Assembly (NCBI GenBank): GCA_035528035.1
Contig: DATKZI010000037.1
Location: forward strand, 1-64,000
Length of the DNA stretch: 64,000 bases
Direction: 5' to 3'
From: JABLTI01 sp035528035
GTDB taxonomy: Archaea > Asgardarchaeota > Heimdallarchaeia > JABLTI01
Below the pieces are notes generated by a model. It worked only from the letters and a program-made list of their open reading frames with translations, did not search any database and was not told where the DNA came from. This document shows, one piece after another, positions 1-7,861 of this stretch (its first letter is position 1; every line of letters begins with the position of its first letter). The position numbers and the translations under genes were made by a program.

Positions 1-1
1 T

Positions 2-463
2 TATTCTGCAACCATTGGTGCTGATTTTGCTATTAAAAGAATTAATCTTGAAAATTATCGTCTAACATTCCAAATATGGGATCTTGCAGGACAACAACGA
101 TTTGCTGCAGTTAGAGAGCTTTATTATCGAGGATCTCGAGGGGCCCTTTTGGTTTTTGATGTTACCAATCCAACTTCTTTCAATAATTTACCAAATTGGC
201 TTGAAGAGCTCTGGAAGAAAGCAGGTCGAGTTCCAATGATTCTTTGTGGTAATAAAATAGATCTTCGTAGTGAAGTACCAAAAAGCATTCCTTCTGAACT
301 TGGTCAAGAATATGCTCGACGTCTCTCCGAAGCTTTAGGTTATGAAGTTCCCTATATTGAAACAAGTGCTAAAACAGGCGAGAAAGTTAATGAAGCATTC
401 TTCCTTCTCGGTTTAAGTATTATTCGTTCTGTTAAACAGCCTAAAACAATTTTAGAAGGATAA
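2..463 (+). CDS. Ras/Rab-like small GTPase, 5' end outside the window
   Basis: The reading frame is open from the second base of the window, so the N-terminus (P-loop, G1) is missing and the gene is partial only because of the window edge. Visible motifs are a TIGADF switch I segment (G2), WDLAGQ (G3, with the catalytic Gln), NKID (G4) and ETSAK (G5), in Rab/Ras order and spacing. The protein ends in TILEG without a C-terminal cysteine, so no prenylation site is seen. It is closely related to the next gene and looks like a local duplication. Expected activity is GTP binding and hydrolysis as a molecular switch; the partner is unknown. Confidence 0.93.
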   Translation, partial: YSATIGADFAIKRINLENYRLTFQIWDLAGQQRFAAVRELYYRGSRGALLVFDVTNPTSFNNLPNWLEELWKKAGRVPMILCGNKIDLRSEVPKSIPSELGQEYARRLSEALGYEVPYIETSAKTGEKVNEAFFLLGLSIIRSVKQPKTILEG

Positions 464-488
464 CCTTCCTTCTGTTCTTATTTTTTTT
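455..488 (+). terminator. Hairpin plus T-run after the first GTPase gene
   Basis: GAAGG (455-459) and CCTTC (464-468) form a 5-bp stem with a 4-base loop that contains the stop codon. An eight-T run follows at 481-488. This fits transcription termination between the two GTPase genes and suggests they are separate units. Confidence 0.45.
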
Positions 489-538
489 ATTTTTGCTTTT
501 AATTTCGTTTGAATATTTTTTTTAGTTTTAGTGCTATA

Positions 539-554
539 GCAAATTCTATATATA
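539..554 (+). promoter_or_regulatory. Probable BRE/TATA promoter of the second GTPase gene
   Basis: A TATATATA box at 547-554 is preceded by a purine/A-containing BRE-like stretch (GCAAATTC). It lies about 64 bases before the TTG start at 618, leaving a leader of roughly 40 bases. Inferred from position and composition only. Confidence 0.4.
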
Positions 555-617
555 GGAAATAAAACCCAAAATAACTAGAATAATACTCTTAGAGATTATA
601 ATGGAGTAGGAATTATC

Positions 618-1187
618 TTGAGTGATACTCAGAGAAAGTCAGTTTATAAAATTGTTCTCCTTGGTGACGGTGCTGTCGGTAAAACAAGCATTAGACAACA
701 ATATTTAGGCAAAGGTTTCAAGGAAGGTTATTCCATGACTATTGGTGCGGATTTCTGCGTCAAAAGAGTTGAATTAGAAACCATAGTTATTACTTTCCAA
801 ATCTGGGATCTTGCTGGTCAACAAAGGTTTGATGTTGTTCGTGAAGTCTATTATCGAGGAAGTAGTGGTGCTTTATTGGTTTTTGATGTATCAACTCCTA
901 GAACGTTTGAAAATCTCCCAGCTTGGCTTAATGAATTAACTAAAAATAATTACGATCGAATAGTTCCTATTGTTTTGATAGGTAATAAAACAGATCTAAG
1001 AGGAACAATTCCCTGTTTACCCAAAGAAGCAGGTCAACAGTATGCTAAAGCATTAAGTGATTGGACAGGTTTTGATGTTCCTTATTTGGAAACGTCAGCA
1101 AAAACAGGTCTAAATGTTGATGAAGCATTTTTGTTACTTTCTAAGCAAATAGAAGCTTTTCTAGATAAATATCAATTACGAGGTTAA
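618..1187 (+). CDS. Ras/Rab-like small GTPase
   Basis: A complete 189-residue Ras-superfamily GTPase. The P-loop GDGAVGKT is at residues 16-23, the switch I Thr at 41 (TIGADF), DLAGQ at 64-68 with the catalytic Gln at 68, NKTD near 123-126, and ETSAK near the C-terminus. It starts at TTG with GGAG about a dozen bases upstream; an upstream ATG at 601 reads into a stop after two codons. The C-terminus (YQLRG) has no cysteine, so it is not prenylated in the eukaryotic way and may be soluble or recruited by partners. It is a tandem paralogue of the preceding gene. Such expanded GTPase sets are typical of Asgard archaea. Confidence 0.95.
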   Translation: MSDTQRKSVYKIVLLGDGAVGKTSIRQQYLGKGFKEGYSMTIGADFCVKRVELETIVITFQIWDLAGQQRFDVVREVYYRGSSGALLVFDVSTPRTFENLPAWLNELTKNNYDRIVPIVLIGNKTDLRGTIPCLPKEAGQQYAKALSDWTGFDVPYLETSAKTGLNVDEAFLLLSKQIEAFLDKYQLRG

Positions 1188-1267
1188 TTCTCACTCGTTT
1201 TTTATTCTATTGTTTTTTGTTCAATCTTAAGAAATCCTTTTTAATAGGTTATTTGAATTAAACGAAA

Positions 1268-1305
1268 TATATAATATTATCCTATTCTAGATATTCATCA
1301 AGGAG
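1268..1305 (+). promoter_or_regulatory. TATA box and ribosome-binding site of the OST-like gene
   Basis: A TATATAAT box (1268-1275) follows an AACGAAA BRE-like element. An AAGGAG Shine-Dalgarno (1300-1305) lies 9 bases before the ATG at 1315. The spacing predicts a very short leader. Confidence 0.45.
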
Positions 1306-1314
1306 AATCCAAAA

Positions 1315-1800
1315 ATGTCTAAAACTAGAGATTCTGCAACTAAAACCAGTAAAGAGAATAAACCCTTTTTGGATAGGTTGCCATCTAACCTACCATTTGC
1401 TCCAATTGTGAGAAAACCTGATTATCAGCTAAGACAAGTGAGATTAACCGCTCCTACATCTATTCCAATACAACTTATTATTGCAGTGGTTTTTATTGGA
1501 TTATTCTTTATATATATAGGAGGTTTTTATGACCTCGCTCAAGATCCTGTTCCAGCTTTTGGACAAGATACTGATGGTAATCCAGTTGTAATAATAGCTT
1601 CATTAAACCATCAATATTTAGTTGAAGGAATTGCTGCTGGTTTTCTTATGTTTATCGGTGCTGGTGGATTTTTCATGATCCATTATTCTACCCAATATGC
1701 TTATTCACCAAAAAATGCTACTATATTATTAGTAATGGGAATGGGTATAGTAGTAATCTGTTGGATTGCTGTAACATTTATGCTGAGGCAAAAAATGTAG
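1315..1800 (+). CDS. OSTC/OST3-OST6-like oligosaccharyltransferase subunit
   Basis: A 161-residue membrane protein with a soluble N-terminus of about 45 residues and three predicted membrane helices (about 50-70, 102-122 and 133-155). From memory it lines up well with eukaryotic OSTC/DC2. Shared features are a GGFYD-type turn after helix 1, a loop like DTDGNPV, the QYLVEGIAAGF segment (compare QYIMEGLASSF), a Gly-rich helix 2 and a final helix ending FMLRQKM (compare FMRMKL). OSTC belongs to the OST3/OST6 family, accessory subunits that link the STT3 catalytic subunit to the translocon. The role inferred is N-glycosylation at the cell membrane. No STT3 is in the window. A thioredoxin gene lies next door on the opposite strand. 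Confidence 0.8.
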   Translation: MSKTRDSATKTSKENKPFLDRLPSNLPFAPIVRKPDYQLRQVRLTAPTSIPIQLIIAVVFIGLFFIYIGGFYDLAQDPVPAFGQDTDGNPVVIIASLNHQYLVEGIAAGFLMFIGAGGFFMIHYSTQYAYSPKNATILLVMGMGIVVICWIAVTFMLRQKM

Positions 1801-1924
1801 CAATAGAATAAAAAGGAATAAACTTCTTTTTTACTTTCTTTTCTTTTAATTTAGAATATGTAATGAAAGAGTAAGAGGCAAGTGAAGTTTAAGTAAAACT
1901 TTACTTACCATTATCTATCAAGAC

Positions 1925-2335
1925 TTAGTTTCCTGTTTTAAATTGTTGATTTATCAATTCTATAAAGTCAGTTTTCTTTCTTGCACCTGAGAATTGTGTA
2001 ACAATTTTTCCATCTTTGAATAAATAGAAGGTTGGTACATATCTTATTTGGAATTGGATTGCTGCAGCGCGTTCTTGATCAGTATTGATCTTAGCAAAAG
2101 CTACTTTACCTTGATAAATCTCCGCTAAATCATGTGTTATGGGGTCCATAATTTTACAAGGGGGACACCAAGTTGCGTAAAAATCAATTATGACAAATTT
2201 GTTTTTAGTTACAAAGTCTTCAATTTCATTGCTTACTAATACTTTTACTGATCCATTGGCATCTGGTATTGTGTTCATAATATCACTCACGATTTTTTCT
2301 TTTATTTGTTGTAATTCTTTATCTTCAACAATCAT
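1925..2335 (-). CDS. Thioredoxin
   Basis: A 136-residue thioredoxin-fold protein. It has the active site WCPPC after FVIIDFYAT, the cis-Pro segment YVPTF, and the final strand KIVTQFSGA. About 25 extra residues precede the fold, and no signal peptide is visible, so it is expected to be cytosolic. Its role is dithiol-disulfide exchange. The CPPC centre differs from the usual CGPC and may shift the redox potential (inference). The gene is convergent with the OST-like gene; eukaryotic OST3/OST6 proteins carry a thioredoxin domain fused to the same membrane module, which makes the neighbourhood suggestive but not proof of a link. Confidence 0.93.
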   Translation of the reverse strand: MIVEDKELQQIKEKIVSDIMNTIPDANGSVKVLVSNEIEDFVTKNKFVIIDFYATWCPPCKIMDPITHDLAEIYQGKVAFAKINTDQERAAAIQFQIRYVPTFYLFKDGKIVTQFSGARKKTDFIELINQQFKTGN

Positions 2336-2700
2336 TTTCTTTAATTCCTCTTTTAATAAATTTCACTATATATTTCTATTGTATACCAATTGAAAATTAT
2401 CACTAACTCCAATTTTTATAATTATATGTGTTACAATTCTAAGTATTTTATATAAAATTTCCAAGTTATATAATAAGAGTTAATGGACAATTTTTCTAAT
2501 TTTTTAAAGTTCTAAGTTAATATTTCCAGTAATTATTGCTATGGGAAAAACGTAAATAATATAACTAGATATGGTAGTAGTAATCTAATAATCAGTAAAA
2601 GCTTTAAAGAAGATAAAAACTCTCTAATATATATAATAGTAAAATATTAGGTAAGATAATTTCATTTAAAATAAACTATCAATAAAAGGAATGAATTCCA
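2336..2700. other. Divergent intergenic region, no gene seen
   Basis: About 365 very AT-rich bases between the thioredoxin and the rightward membrane-anchored protein. It should hold two divergent promoters; several TATA-like stretches are present but none stands out. No ORF with a plausible start and ribosome-binding site, tRNA or strong hairpin was found. AAAGGAATGA about 10 bases before 2701 may serve as the ribosome-binding site of the next gene. Confidence 0.5.
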
Positions 2701-4254
2701 ATGGCAGAAATTTGGTATCTTATAGGTTTTGGATCCATCATCATTGTGGTTGTTTTAATATTCCTCATTGACCAAATACGTCAAGCTAGAAAGAAAGGCA
2801 CACTAGAAACTACCGCTCATGGGAGTCCTTCAAGTTATGATCCGGATTCTAAATTAAAAATGATGACAAGATTGGATAAAAGAGAATCAATGATTAGGCG
2901 TGAACGTATTTTAGAGGGAGGAACTCTTCCAGAAATATCAGAATTAATAGTTTATTTTCCAAATATGAATGAAAAAATAACTTCTCCTGAAGTTGATGTT
3001 AGAGGTAAAACAGCAGTAAAATCTATTGTTTGGATTAATAATCAAGCATCTTTTGTTGATGTTGATGGTTCATTTATTGGTACTATTAAATTGTTTAAAG
3101 GTAAAAATAATATTAAAATTGTAGCTGTTGGTCCTTACGGTGGAACAATGGGTACTGAACTTTCTATTAACTGTACAGCCAAAAATGCCATTTCTCAAAG
3201 TTCTTCTGAACCTAAATATCTTTTACCTGATATATCTCTTGATTTTAGACATGAAGATAGGCATCCAATGCCTCCTACTGAAAGCGAAACTCTAGCAATA
3301 AATATAGCAAACAGGAAGAAAGTTAAGCAATCTGAAGATATTTTACCTATCCTTCCGCCAAAGCATGCATTTGATGATCCAATAATTGCTTCACAAAGTG
3401 AAATAGATCCATCAGTTTTAGCGGTATTAAAAGGCGATGAACTAACAGAAGATAATTTAACAGTTGAAACAGATATATCATTAGAAGAAATCGAACCCGA
3501 GTCAATCTTATTAGATATTCCTGAAGATGATATACCTCCTATTCCTGATATCATTGAACCGGAAATTGATCAATCTTTACCATCAATACCTAGTGATGTG
3601 ATAAAAGAAAACGAGGAAGAAATTATTGATGTATCAATTGATGAAGATGATTTAGCAGAATCAGTTAAACTTCTTGAGGAAGTAGTAGAACCAAAGAAAA
3701 AAGACCCATCATTTCAACCTGATAAAATGCTACCAAAACAACCTGGAGAAAAAATAGTAGAAGATGATTCTATTGAAACAAAATTAGCTGAATTTCAACC
3801 ATTAAAACAAGATGATGCTAAAACACATACTTTAATCGTAGAAACAAAAACACAAAAATTGGATGATGCTCGTTCAACTGTAATTTTACAACATAATGGT
3901 CATACACGAAATATAGATGGCGAATTAGTTCAAGTTTTAAAAATCGAAAAAAGGATTGAAAAAATTAAAAATAAATGGTTTTCAACACTTGGCATTGCTA
4001 ATATCTCTGATGTAGAATTAAGGAAAATGGAAATAAATGAATTTATTTCCAATACAATGGTTATTACCGAAAAATTACCAATTAATGTTGAAGACCCAAC
4101 TATAGAACATCTCCCCGAAGGAACTCGAATTACTTGGATAATTAATGCTGTAAAACCACAAATGAAATTATTCATTACTTATACTGAAGATGTTAATCCT
4201 CTTAGTGTAATTACAGAAAAACAAACTCAACCAAAAATAAAGATAAGAAAATAG
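2701..4254 (+). CDS. Membrane-anchored protein with Ig-like domain and acidic linker
   Basis: 517 residues, not a recognised family as a whole. Residues about 5-25 form one membrane helix followed by basic residues (RQARKKG). Residues about 85-160 look like an Ig-like beta-sandwich of the glucodextranase-B type, with FPNMNEKITSPEVDVRG, WINNQ and GTIKLFKGKNNIKIVA. Residues about 180-375 are low complexity, rich in Asp, Glu, Pro and Ser, and probably disordered. The last 110 or so residues form a second beta-rich domain of unknown type. A surface or membrane scaffold is plausible, but function is unknown. The long antisense ORF inside it is a composition artefact. Confidence 0.8.
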   Translation: MAEIWYLIGFGSIIIVVVLIFLIDQIRQARKKGTLETTAHGSPSSYDPDSKLKMMTRLDKRESMIRRERILEGGTLPEISELIVYFPNMNEKITSPEVDVRGKTAVKSIVWINNQASFVDVDGSFIGTIKLFKGKNNIKIVAVGPYGGTMGTELSINCTAKNAISQSSSEPKYLLPDISLDFRHEDRHPMPPTESETLAINIANRKKVKQSEDILPILPPKHAFDDPIIASQSEIDPSVLAVLKGDELTEDNLTVETDISLEEIEPESILLDIPEDDIPPIPDIIEPEIDQSLPSIPSDVIKENEEEIIDVSIDEDDLAESVKLLEEVVEPKKKDPSFQPDKMLPKQPGEKIVEDDSIETKLAEFQPLKQDDAKTHTLIVETKTQKLDDARSTVILQHNGHTRNIDGELVQVLKIEKRIEKIKNKWFSTLGIANISDVELRKMEINEFISNTMVITEKLPINVEDPTIEHLPEGTRITWIINAVKPQMKLFITYTEDVNPLSVITEKQTQPKIKIRK

Positions 4255-4259
4255 TTTTC

Positions 4260-5570
4260 TTATTGTTTATTTTTCTTTAATTCCTTGTATTTTTTCCAGA
4301 TTTTATTGAGTACTACATAGTCTGTAAAGACACCCTCTGGTCCAGATTTGACTTTTCGCAAACGAATAGGTACCATATCCATTCTATAAGCTGTTCCTTC
4401 TGATTCGACTCCTGATTTTGTCACTGGAAAAACTACTTCACTTAATCTTGTTGTAGGTGTTTCATATGGGTCTAAAGTTATCATGGGTATTTTAGCAAAA
4501 TGCTCCATAACCTTCTTAGGTGAATTTCCTACAGGATCTGAAGCTACTATAACAGCAGCATCAGCTTCCCCTCGAGACATAACACCAGTTAGTGAAAATT
4601 CTCCAGGATTATATTGAGGAAAGCCTTTCAATAATGAAACAGCAAAAGGATAACCTGAAATCCAAGTAACTACAGCTTGAGCGCCAGTTACATTGTAATG
4701 TCCTCTTAATGGCATAATATAAAATTTAGTATACTCATTTAAATCTCTAACAAGACTTAAGGCTGCATCAACGTTACGATGATTGCCTTTTGTTGAAGCT
4801 ATACCCAAACCAAAAAACAATGCCCCATGTTTAGCATTCTTCATAATTTCTGATAATTCAATAATTTTCTCAGTAGGAATTCCAGCAACTTTATCAGCTT
4901 TTATCTCATGTCCTCTTACAATAGCTCGAAGAGCGCTTAAAAATTCAAAATCACCATCAGGCTCAATTTGTAAGAATAAATTAGCTAATTTAGCTGTTTC
5001 TGTTTGACGTATATCAATAACTACAACTGTTCTTTCTTGAAATCCCTTGTCTCTAAAGTATCCTCGAGGGAAAGTAGTGTAACGACTCATATGTCTAGGA
5101 TGAGCTTCCATTGGATTACATCCTAGATAAACAATAACATCTGATCGATTGCGAATTTCACCTAATGTGCAACCCGCTAAACCTATTTCTTGAATTGCCA
5201 TAATTGATGGTCCATGGCAAACTGACGGACAGTGATCCCATATAGCTCCCACTTCTTCTGCAAGTTTAATACTTTCACGATGAGCATCTGCTTCAGTAGA
5301 ACCGAAACCATAGAATATTGGGAATTCAGCTTTGATTAAAATTTCAGCTGCTTTAGTTACAGCTTCATCATAACTTACTTCAACAAATTTATTATCAATT
5401 TTAATCATTGGTTTTAGTAATCTTTTACTATCAACATTACCAGCAATTTTTGCTGCACCTAATTGACAAGCGTTTTTTACTTCTACAATATTATTCTTAT
5501 CAAGCACAACTTCTATGTCATCACACAAGCTTCCGCAAAAGGGACAGACAACATCAGTAACAGTTTTCAA
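4260..5570 (-). CDS. fwdB: Formylmethanofuran dehydrogenase subunit B
   Basis: 436 residues, about the usual FwdB length. It begins with the family's VCPFCGSLCDDIEV iron-sulfur motif near residues 9-22 and carries the CPSVCHGPS segment, where the Cys before HGPS is the expected tungsten/molybdenum ligand (Cys here, not selenocysteine). Later NPMEAHPRH and SDPVGNSPKK belong to the pterin-binding fold. FwdB is the formate-dehydrogenase-like subunit that reduces CO2 to formate, which FwdA then transfers to methanofuran. It lies 23 bases downstream of fwdD in a leftward operon, with the other Fwd genes divergent. Confidence 0.96.
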   Translation of the reverse strand: MKTVTDVVCPFCGSLCDDIEVVLDKNNIVEVKNACQLGAAKIAGNVDSKRLLKPMIKIDNKFVEVSYDEAVTKAAEILIKAEFPIFYGFGSTEADAHRESIKLAEEVGAIWDHCPSVCHGPSIMAIQEIGLAGCTLGEIRNRSDVIVYLGCNPMEAHPRHMSRYTTFPRGYFRDKGFQERTVVVIDIRQTETAKLANLFLQIEPDGDFEFLSALRAIVRGHEIKADKVAGIPTEKIIELSEIMKNAKHGALFFGLGIASTKGNHRNVDAALSLVRDLNEYTKFYIMPLRGHYNVTGAQAVVTWISGYPFAVSLLKGFPQYNPGEFSLTGVMSRGEADAAVIVASDPVGNSPKKVMEHFAKIPMITLDPYETPTTRLSEVVFPVTKSGVESEGTAYRMDMVPIRLRKVKSGPEGVFTDYVVLNKIWKKYKELKKNKQ

Positions 5571-5593
5571 AGTGAATCCTCATAGATTTTTCT

Positions 5594-6007
5594 TTAATTT
5601 TTATCTTTATGCTCTAATAAAATATTAAGCAAATCATTAACCTCTAAAACCTTTTTTGTAGTTGGAGATATAATTGCGTCAATCCCCTTGTATTTAGGAA
5701 CACCTATACCAGCGTCTCCAGGAGGAGTAACCCAATTAGCATAAATTCCCAAAGGTATAAACGCAATACCTTCATGGGGAGCATCTTTAGATAATTTAGC
5801 TCTCACAACAATGGATCCTTCAGATGTTTGTATTTCTATATTTTGATCTTCAGATAAATGCAATTTTTCCATATCATTTGGATCAAGAAAACATACAGCA
5901 GTAGCATCTTTTGCTAATTTAGTTATTTTGGTACCAACTAATGAGACTCCTTGCTCAATAGTTCTTCCTGAAGTAAGGATGATTTTCAATGATTGTACTT
6001 CTGACAT
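5594..6007 (-). CDS. fwdD: Formylmethanofuran dehydrogenase subunit D
   Basis: 137 residues forming the molybdopterin-dinucleotide-binding beta-barrel found at the C-terminus of larger molybdoenzymes and encoded separately as FwdD. Typical features are AVCFLDPNDMEKLHL, VVRAKLSKDAPHEGIAFIPL and WVTPPGDAGIG. An in-frame TTG lies four codons upstream at 6019, but the ATG at 6007 is preferred because GGAAATC lies just before it in ribosome-binding position. It works with FwdB, encoded directly downstream, to hold the tungsto- or molybdopterin cofactor. Confidence 0.94.
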   Translation of the reverse strand: MSEVQSLKIILTSGRTIEQGVSLVGTKITKLAKDATAVCFLDPNDMEKLHLSEDQNIEIQTSEGSIVVRAKLSKDAPHEGIAFIPLGIYANWVTPPGDAGIGVPKYKGIDAIISPTTKKVLEVNDLLNILLEHKDKN

Positions 6008-6076
6008 AATGATTTCCAACTAATTATAAAACTAATCAATTTTATTATTTGTTATCTATAATACTTTATTGTATTA

Positions 6077-6568
6077 TTAGAATTTATCAGATAATTTCTT
6101 TTGCATTTGAGCTCTTTGAATTTCTGCATTTATACTTCGAATTACATGATTAAGTATGATAGCTTGAACTCCTGCAGTTAACAAGTCCCAAGATTCTATA
6201 TATGGTGCGAGATAAAGTGAAATATCGTTATTATCTGAAATTAAATTTAATTGCATTGAATGAATGATTATTTGAGTAAATTCTCTATCATCCTTTATTA
6301 CATCTAAACATTCCTCTCTTAAATCATCAATAGAATCATCAATAAAATACAATTTCTCTTTAATTGCGGACTTCAAAGTAATTAAAACATCATTTAAGCT
6401 ATCTATACTTGCTTTTTTTATTTGAAGGTTTTTAAAACGCTCGGGATTTGTTCCTGATTGCTGCAAAATTAATGCTTCAACTAGAAGTGTCGCTTCATCT
6501 AGGATATGTATAAATTCCTTTTCAGCTTTTTCAATTCTAGGTTTTAAATATCTTCTAGTTTTGAACAT
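6077..6568 (-). CDS. Helical protein of unknown function upstream of fwdD
   Basis: 163 residues from the ATG at 6568; a GTG three codons earlier (6577) is the alternative, and neither has a strong ribosome-binding site. Almost the whole chain is predicted helix, with basic N-terminal residues (FKTRRYLKPR) and heptad-like spacing. There are no cysteines, no membrane segment and no recognised motif. It is the first gene of the leftward fwdD-fwdB unit, 69 bases ahead of fwdD, so it may be co-transcribed and serve assembly or regulation; this is inference from position only. Confidence 0.75.
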   Translation of the reverse strand: MFKTRRYLKPRIEKAEKEFIHILDEATLLVEALILQQSGTNPERFKNLQIKKASIDSLNDVLITLKSAIKEKLYFIDDSIDDLREECLDVIKDDREFTQIIIHSMQLNLISDNNDISLYLAPYIESWDLLTAGVQAIILNHVIRSINAEIQRAQMQKKLSDKF

Positions 6569-6754
6569 TATAATCACAAGATGGGAAACTTGAGACCAAA
6601 ATCTGATATATATAACTATGTCTTAAACTGAAAAATATTCAGTTTTTACCGTTTTATTTTTCTTAGAAGTAAAATTCATCAAACAATTTTTAATAATGCA
6701 AATAGCAAGATATAAGAGTAACAAGATAAATTATACTGAGATGTGATATAGAAT

Positions 6755-7069
6755 TTGCCCGCTCATGAGAGAATAACATACAGAATAACGATAGACGCTA
6801 CCAAATGTAATGGCTGCAATAATTGTACAACAGCGTGCCCGGTTAATGCTGAAATACGCAAAAAGGACAATTATGATCCAAATGATCGAGTAATTGCAAT
6901 TAGAAATGGTGTAGCAGTTGTTATTAATCCTTTTAGATGTGATGGCGATGGTGTCTGTATGATAGTTTGTCCTCAAGATTGTATTACAATAGATTTTATT
7001 CCACTCTCTGAATATGAGGATGTACCAATTAACAAATCCCAACAAAAAGCAAAAACTAAAGTATTATGA
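6755..7069 (+). CDS. Two-cluster ferredoxin, FwdG-like
   Basis: 104 residues with two [4Fe-4S] motifs: CNGCNNCTTACP near residues 18-29 and CDGDGVCMIVCP near 62-73. The second is slightly unusual in spacing (C-x5-C-x3-C). The TTG start is supported because an in-frame TAG lies only two codons upstream and no ATG is available. It is the first gene of the rightward Fwd unit and most likely carries electrons to the FwdB site. A generic ferredoxin is the alternative, but the context argues for a Fwd subunit. Confidence 0.88.
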   Translation: MPAHERITYRITIDATKCNGCNNCTTACPVNAEIRKKDNYDPNDRVIAIRNGVAVVINPFRCDGDGVCMIVCPQDCITIDFIPLSEYEDVPINKSQQKAKTKVL

Positions 7070-7090
7070 AAAAAATTTTGGCGTTAGAAA

Positions 7091-7861
7091 ATGACTCGAG
7101 TGGCAACTGAAAAACGGAAATCATATACAATAATTACTGAAAGAAAGGAACCTCATAGCAAGACATCCTTAGAGCTAGATTTAGAAAAATGCACTGGATG
7201 TAATTTATGTTGGACAGTTTGTCCTAGATATGCAATTGAACGAGGTCCCATAGGAGCGTCTATTAGAAAAAGATCCAAAGCTCCACCAATCAGAATAAAT
7301 TATTATAAATGTGTTTTTTGTGGTTTATGTGCTTATATTTGTCCTTTTGATGCTCTTAAGTTAATGATTAATGATAAACCAGCAGAAAAAGTGAAAAGGG
7401 GTATTTCATTGCCTTTTCTAGAAGGCTATGAAGTTTTCTGCAAACGTACTGGTTATACTGCGCAAAAATTTCTTGATGGTAATATAACAGTAGATAACAC
7501 TTCTTGTACAGGAGGATGTTCAACTTGTATTGAGATATGTCCTGTTGAGTGTCTATCCTTACCTGTTTCTCCTAAAGACAAACCATGGGAGAAAACAGCA
7601 AAAATTGATGTCGATAGAGACAAGTGTTTATATTGTGGTGCTTGTTTATTTGCTTGTCCTGCTCCTGGTGCAGTCTCTTTGGAGAGGACAGAAATTAAAC
7701 ATGGGAAAGAGGGTTCTGACAGTAGAATTTGGTTGAATCTAGAAGAAAAATTAAAGAAGCCTGTAACATCAAGATACTGGTTTTTTGAAGAAAGAGTAAA
7801 AACATCTCCAGGTGGTGAAGAAAAATCAGCTCCAAAACGAAAAGAACTCAAGGACTCATAA
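7091..7861 (+). CDS. Four-cluster polyferredoxin, FwdF-like
   Basis: 256 residues with four [4Fe-4S] motifs: CTGCNLCWTVCP, CVFCGLCAYICP, CTGGCSTCIEICP and CLYCGACLFACP. Methanogen FwdF carries more clusters (eight in the enzyme of known structure), so this is a shorter electron wire. The C-terminal 50 residues are basic and without cysteines. It sits between the small ferredoxin and fwdA, and its TAA stop overlaps the proposed first codon of fwdA, which implies coupled translation. Its role is electron transfer to the tungsten/molybdenum site of the CO2-reducing subunit. Confidence 0.92.
   Translation: MTRVATEKRKSYTIITERKEPHSKTSLELDLEKCTGCNLCWTVCPRYAIERGPIGASIRKRSKAPPIRINYYKCVFCGLCAYICPFDALKLMINDKPAEKVKRGISLPFLEGYEVFCKRTGYTAQKFLDGNITVDNTSCTGGCSTCIEICPVECLSLPVSPKDKPWEKTAKIDVDRDKCLYCGACLFACPAPGAVSLERTEIKHGKEGSDSRIWLNLEEKLKKPVTSRYWFFEERVKTSPGGEEKSAPKRKELKDS

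Noticed and set aside
3195..3554. 119-codon antisense ORF inside the acidic anchored protein
   Set aside because: It mirrors the low-complexity acidic segment of the sense gene and gives a Ser/Ile/Gly-rich nonsense protein.
7453..7851. 132-codon antisense ORF over the FwdF-like polyferredoxin gene
   Set aside because: The sense strand has four clear iron-sulfur motifs; the antisense product has no recognisable feature.
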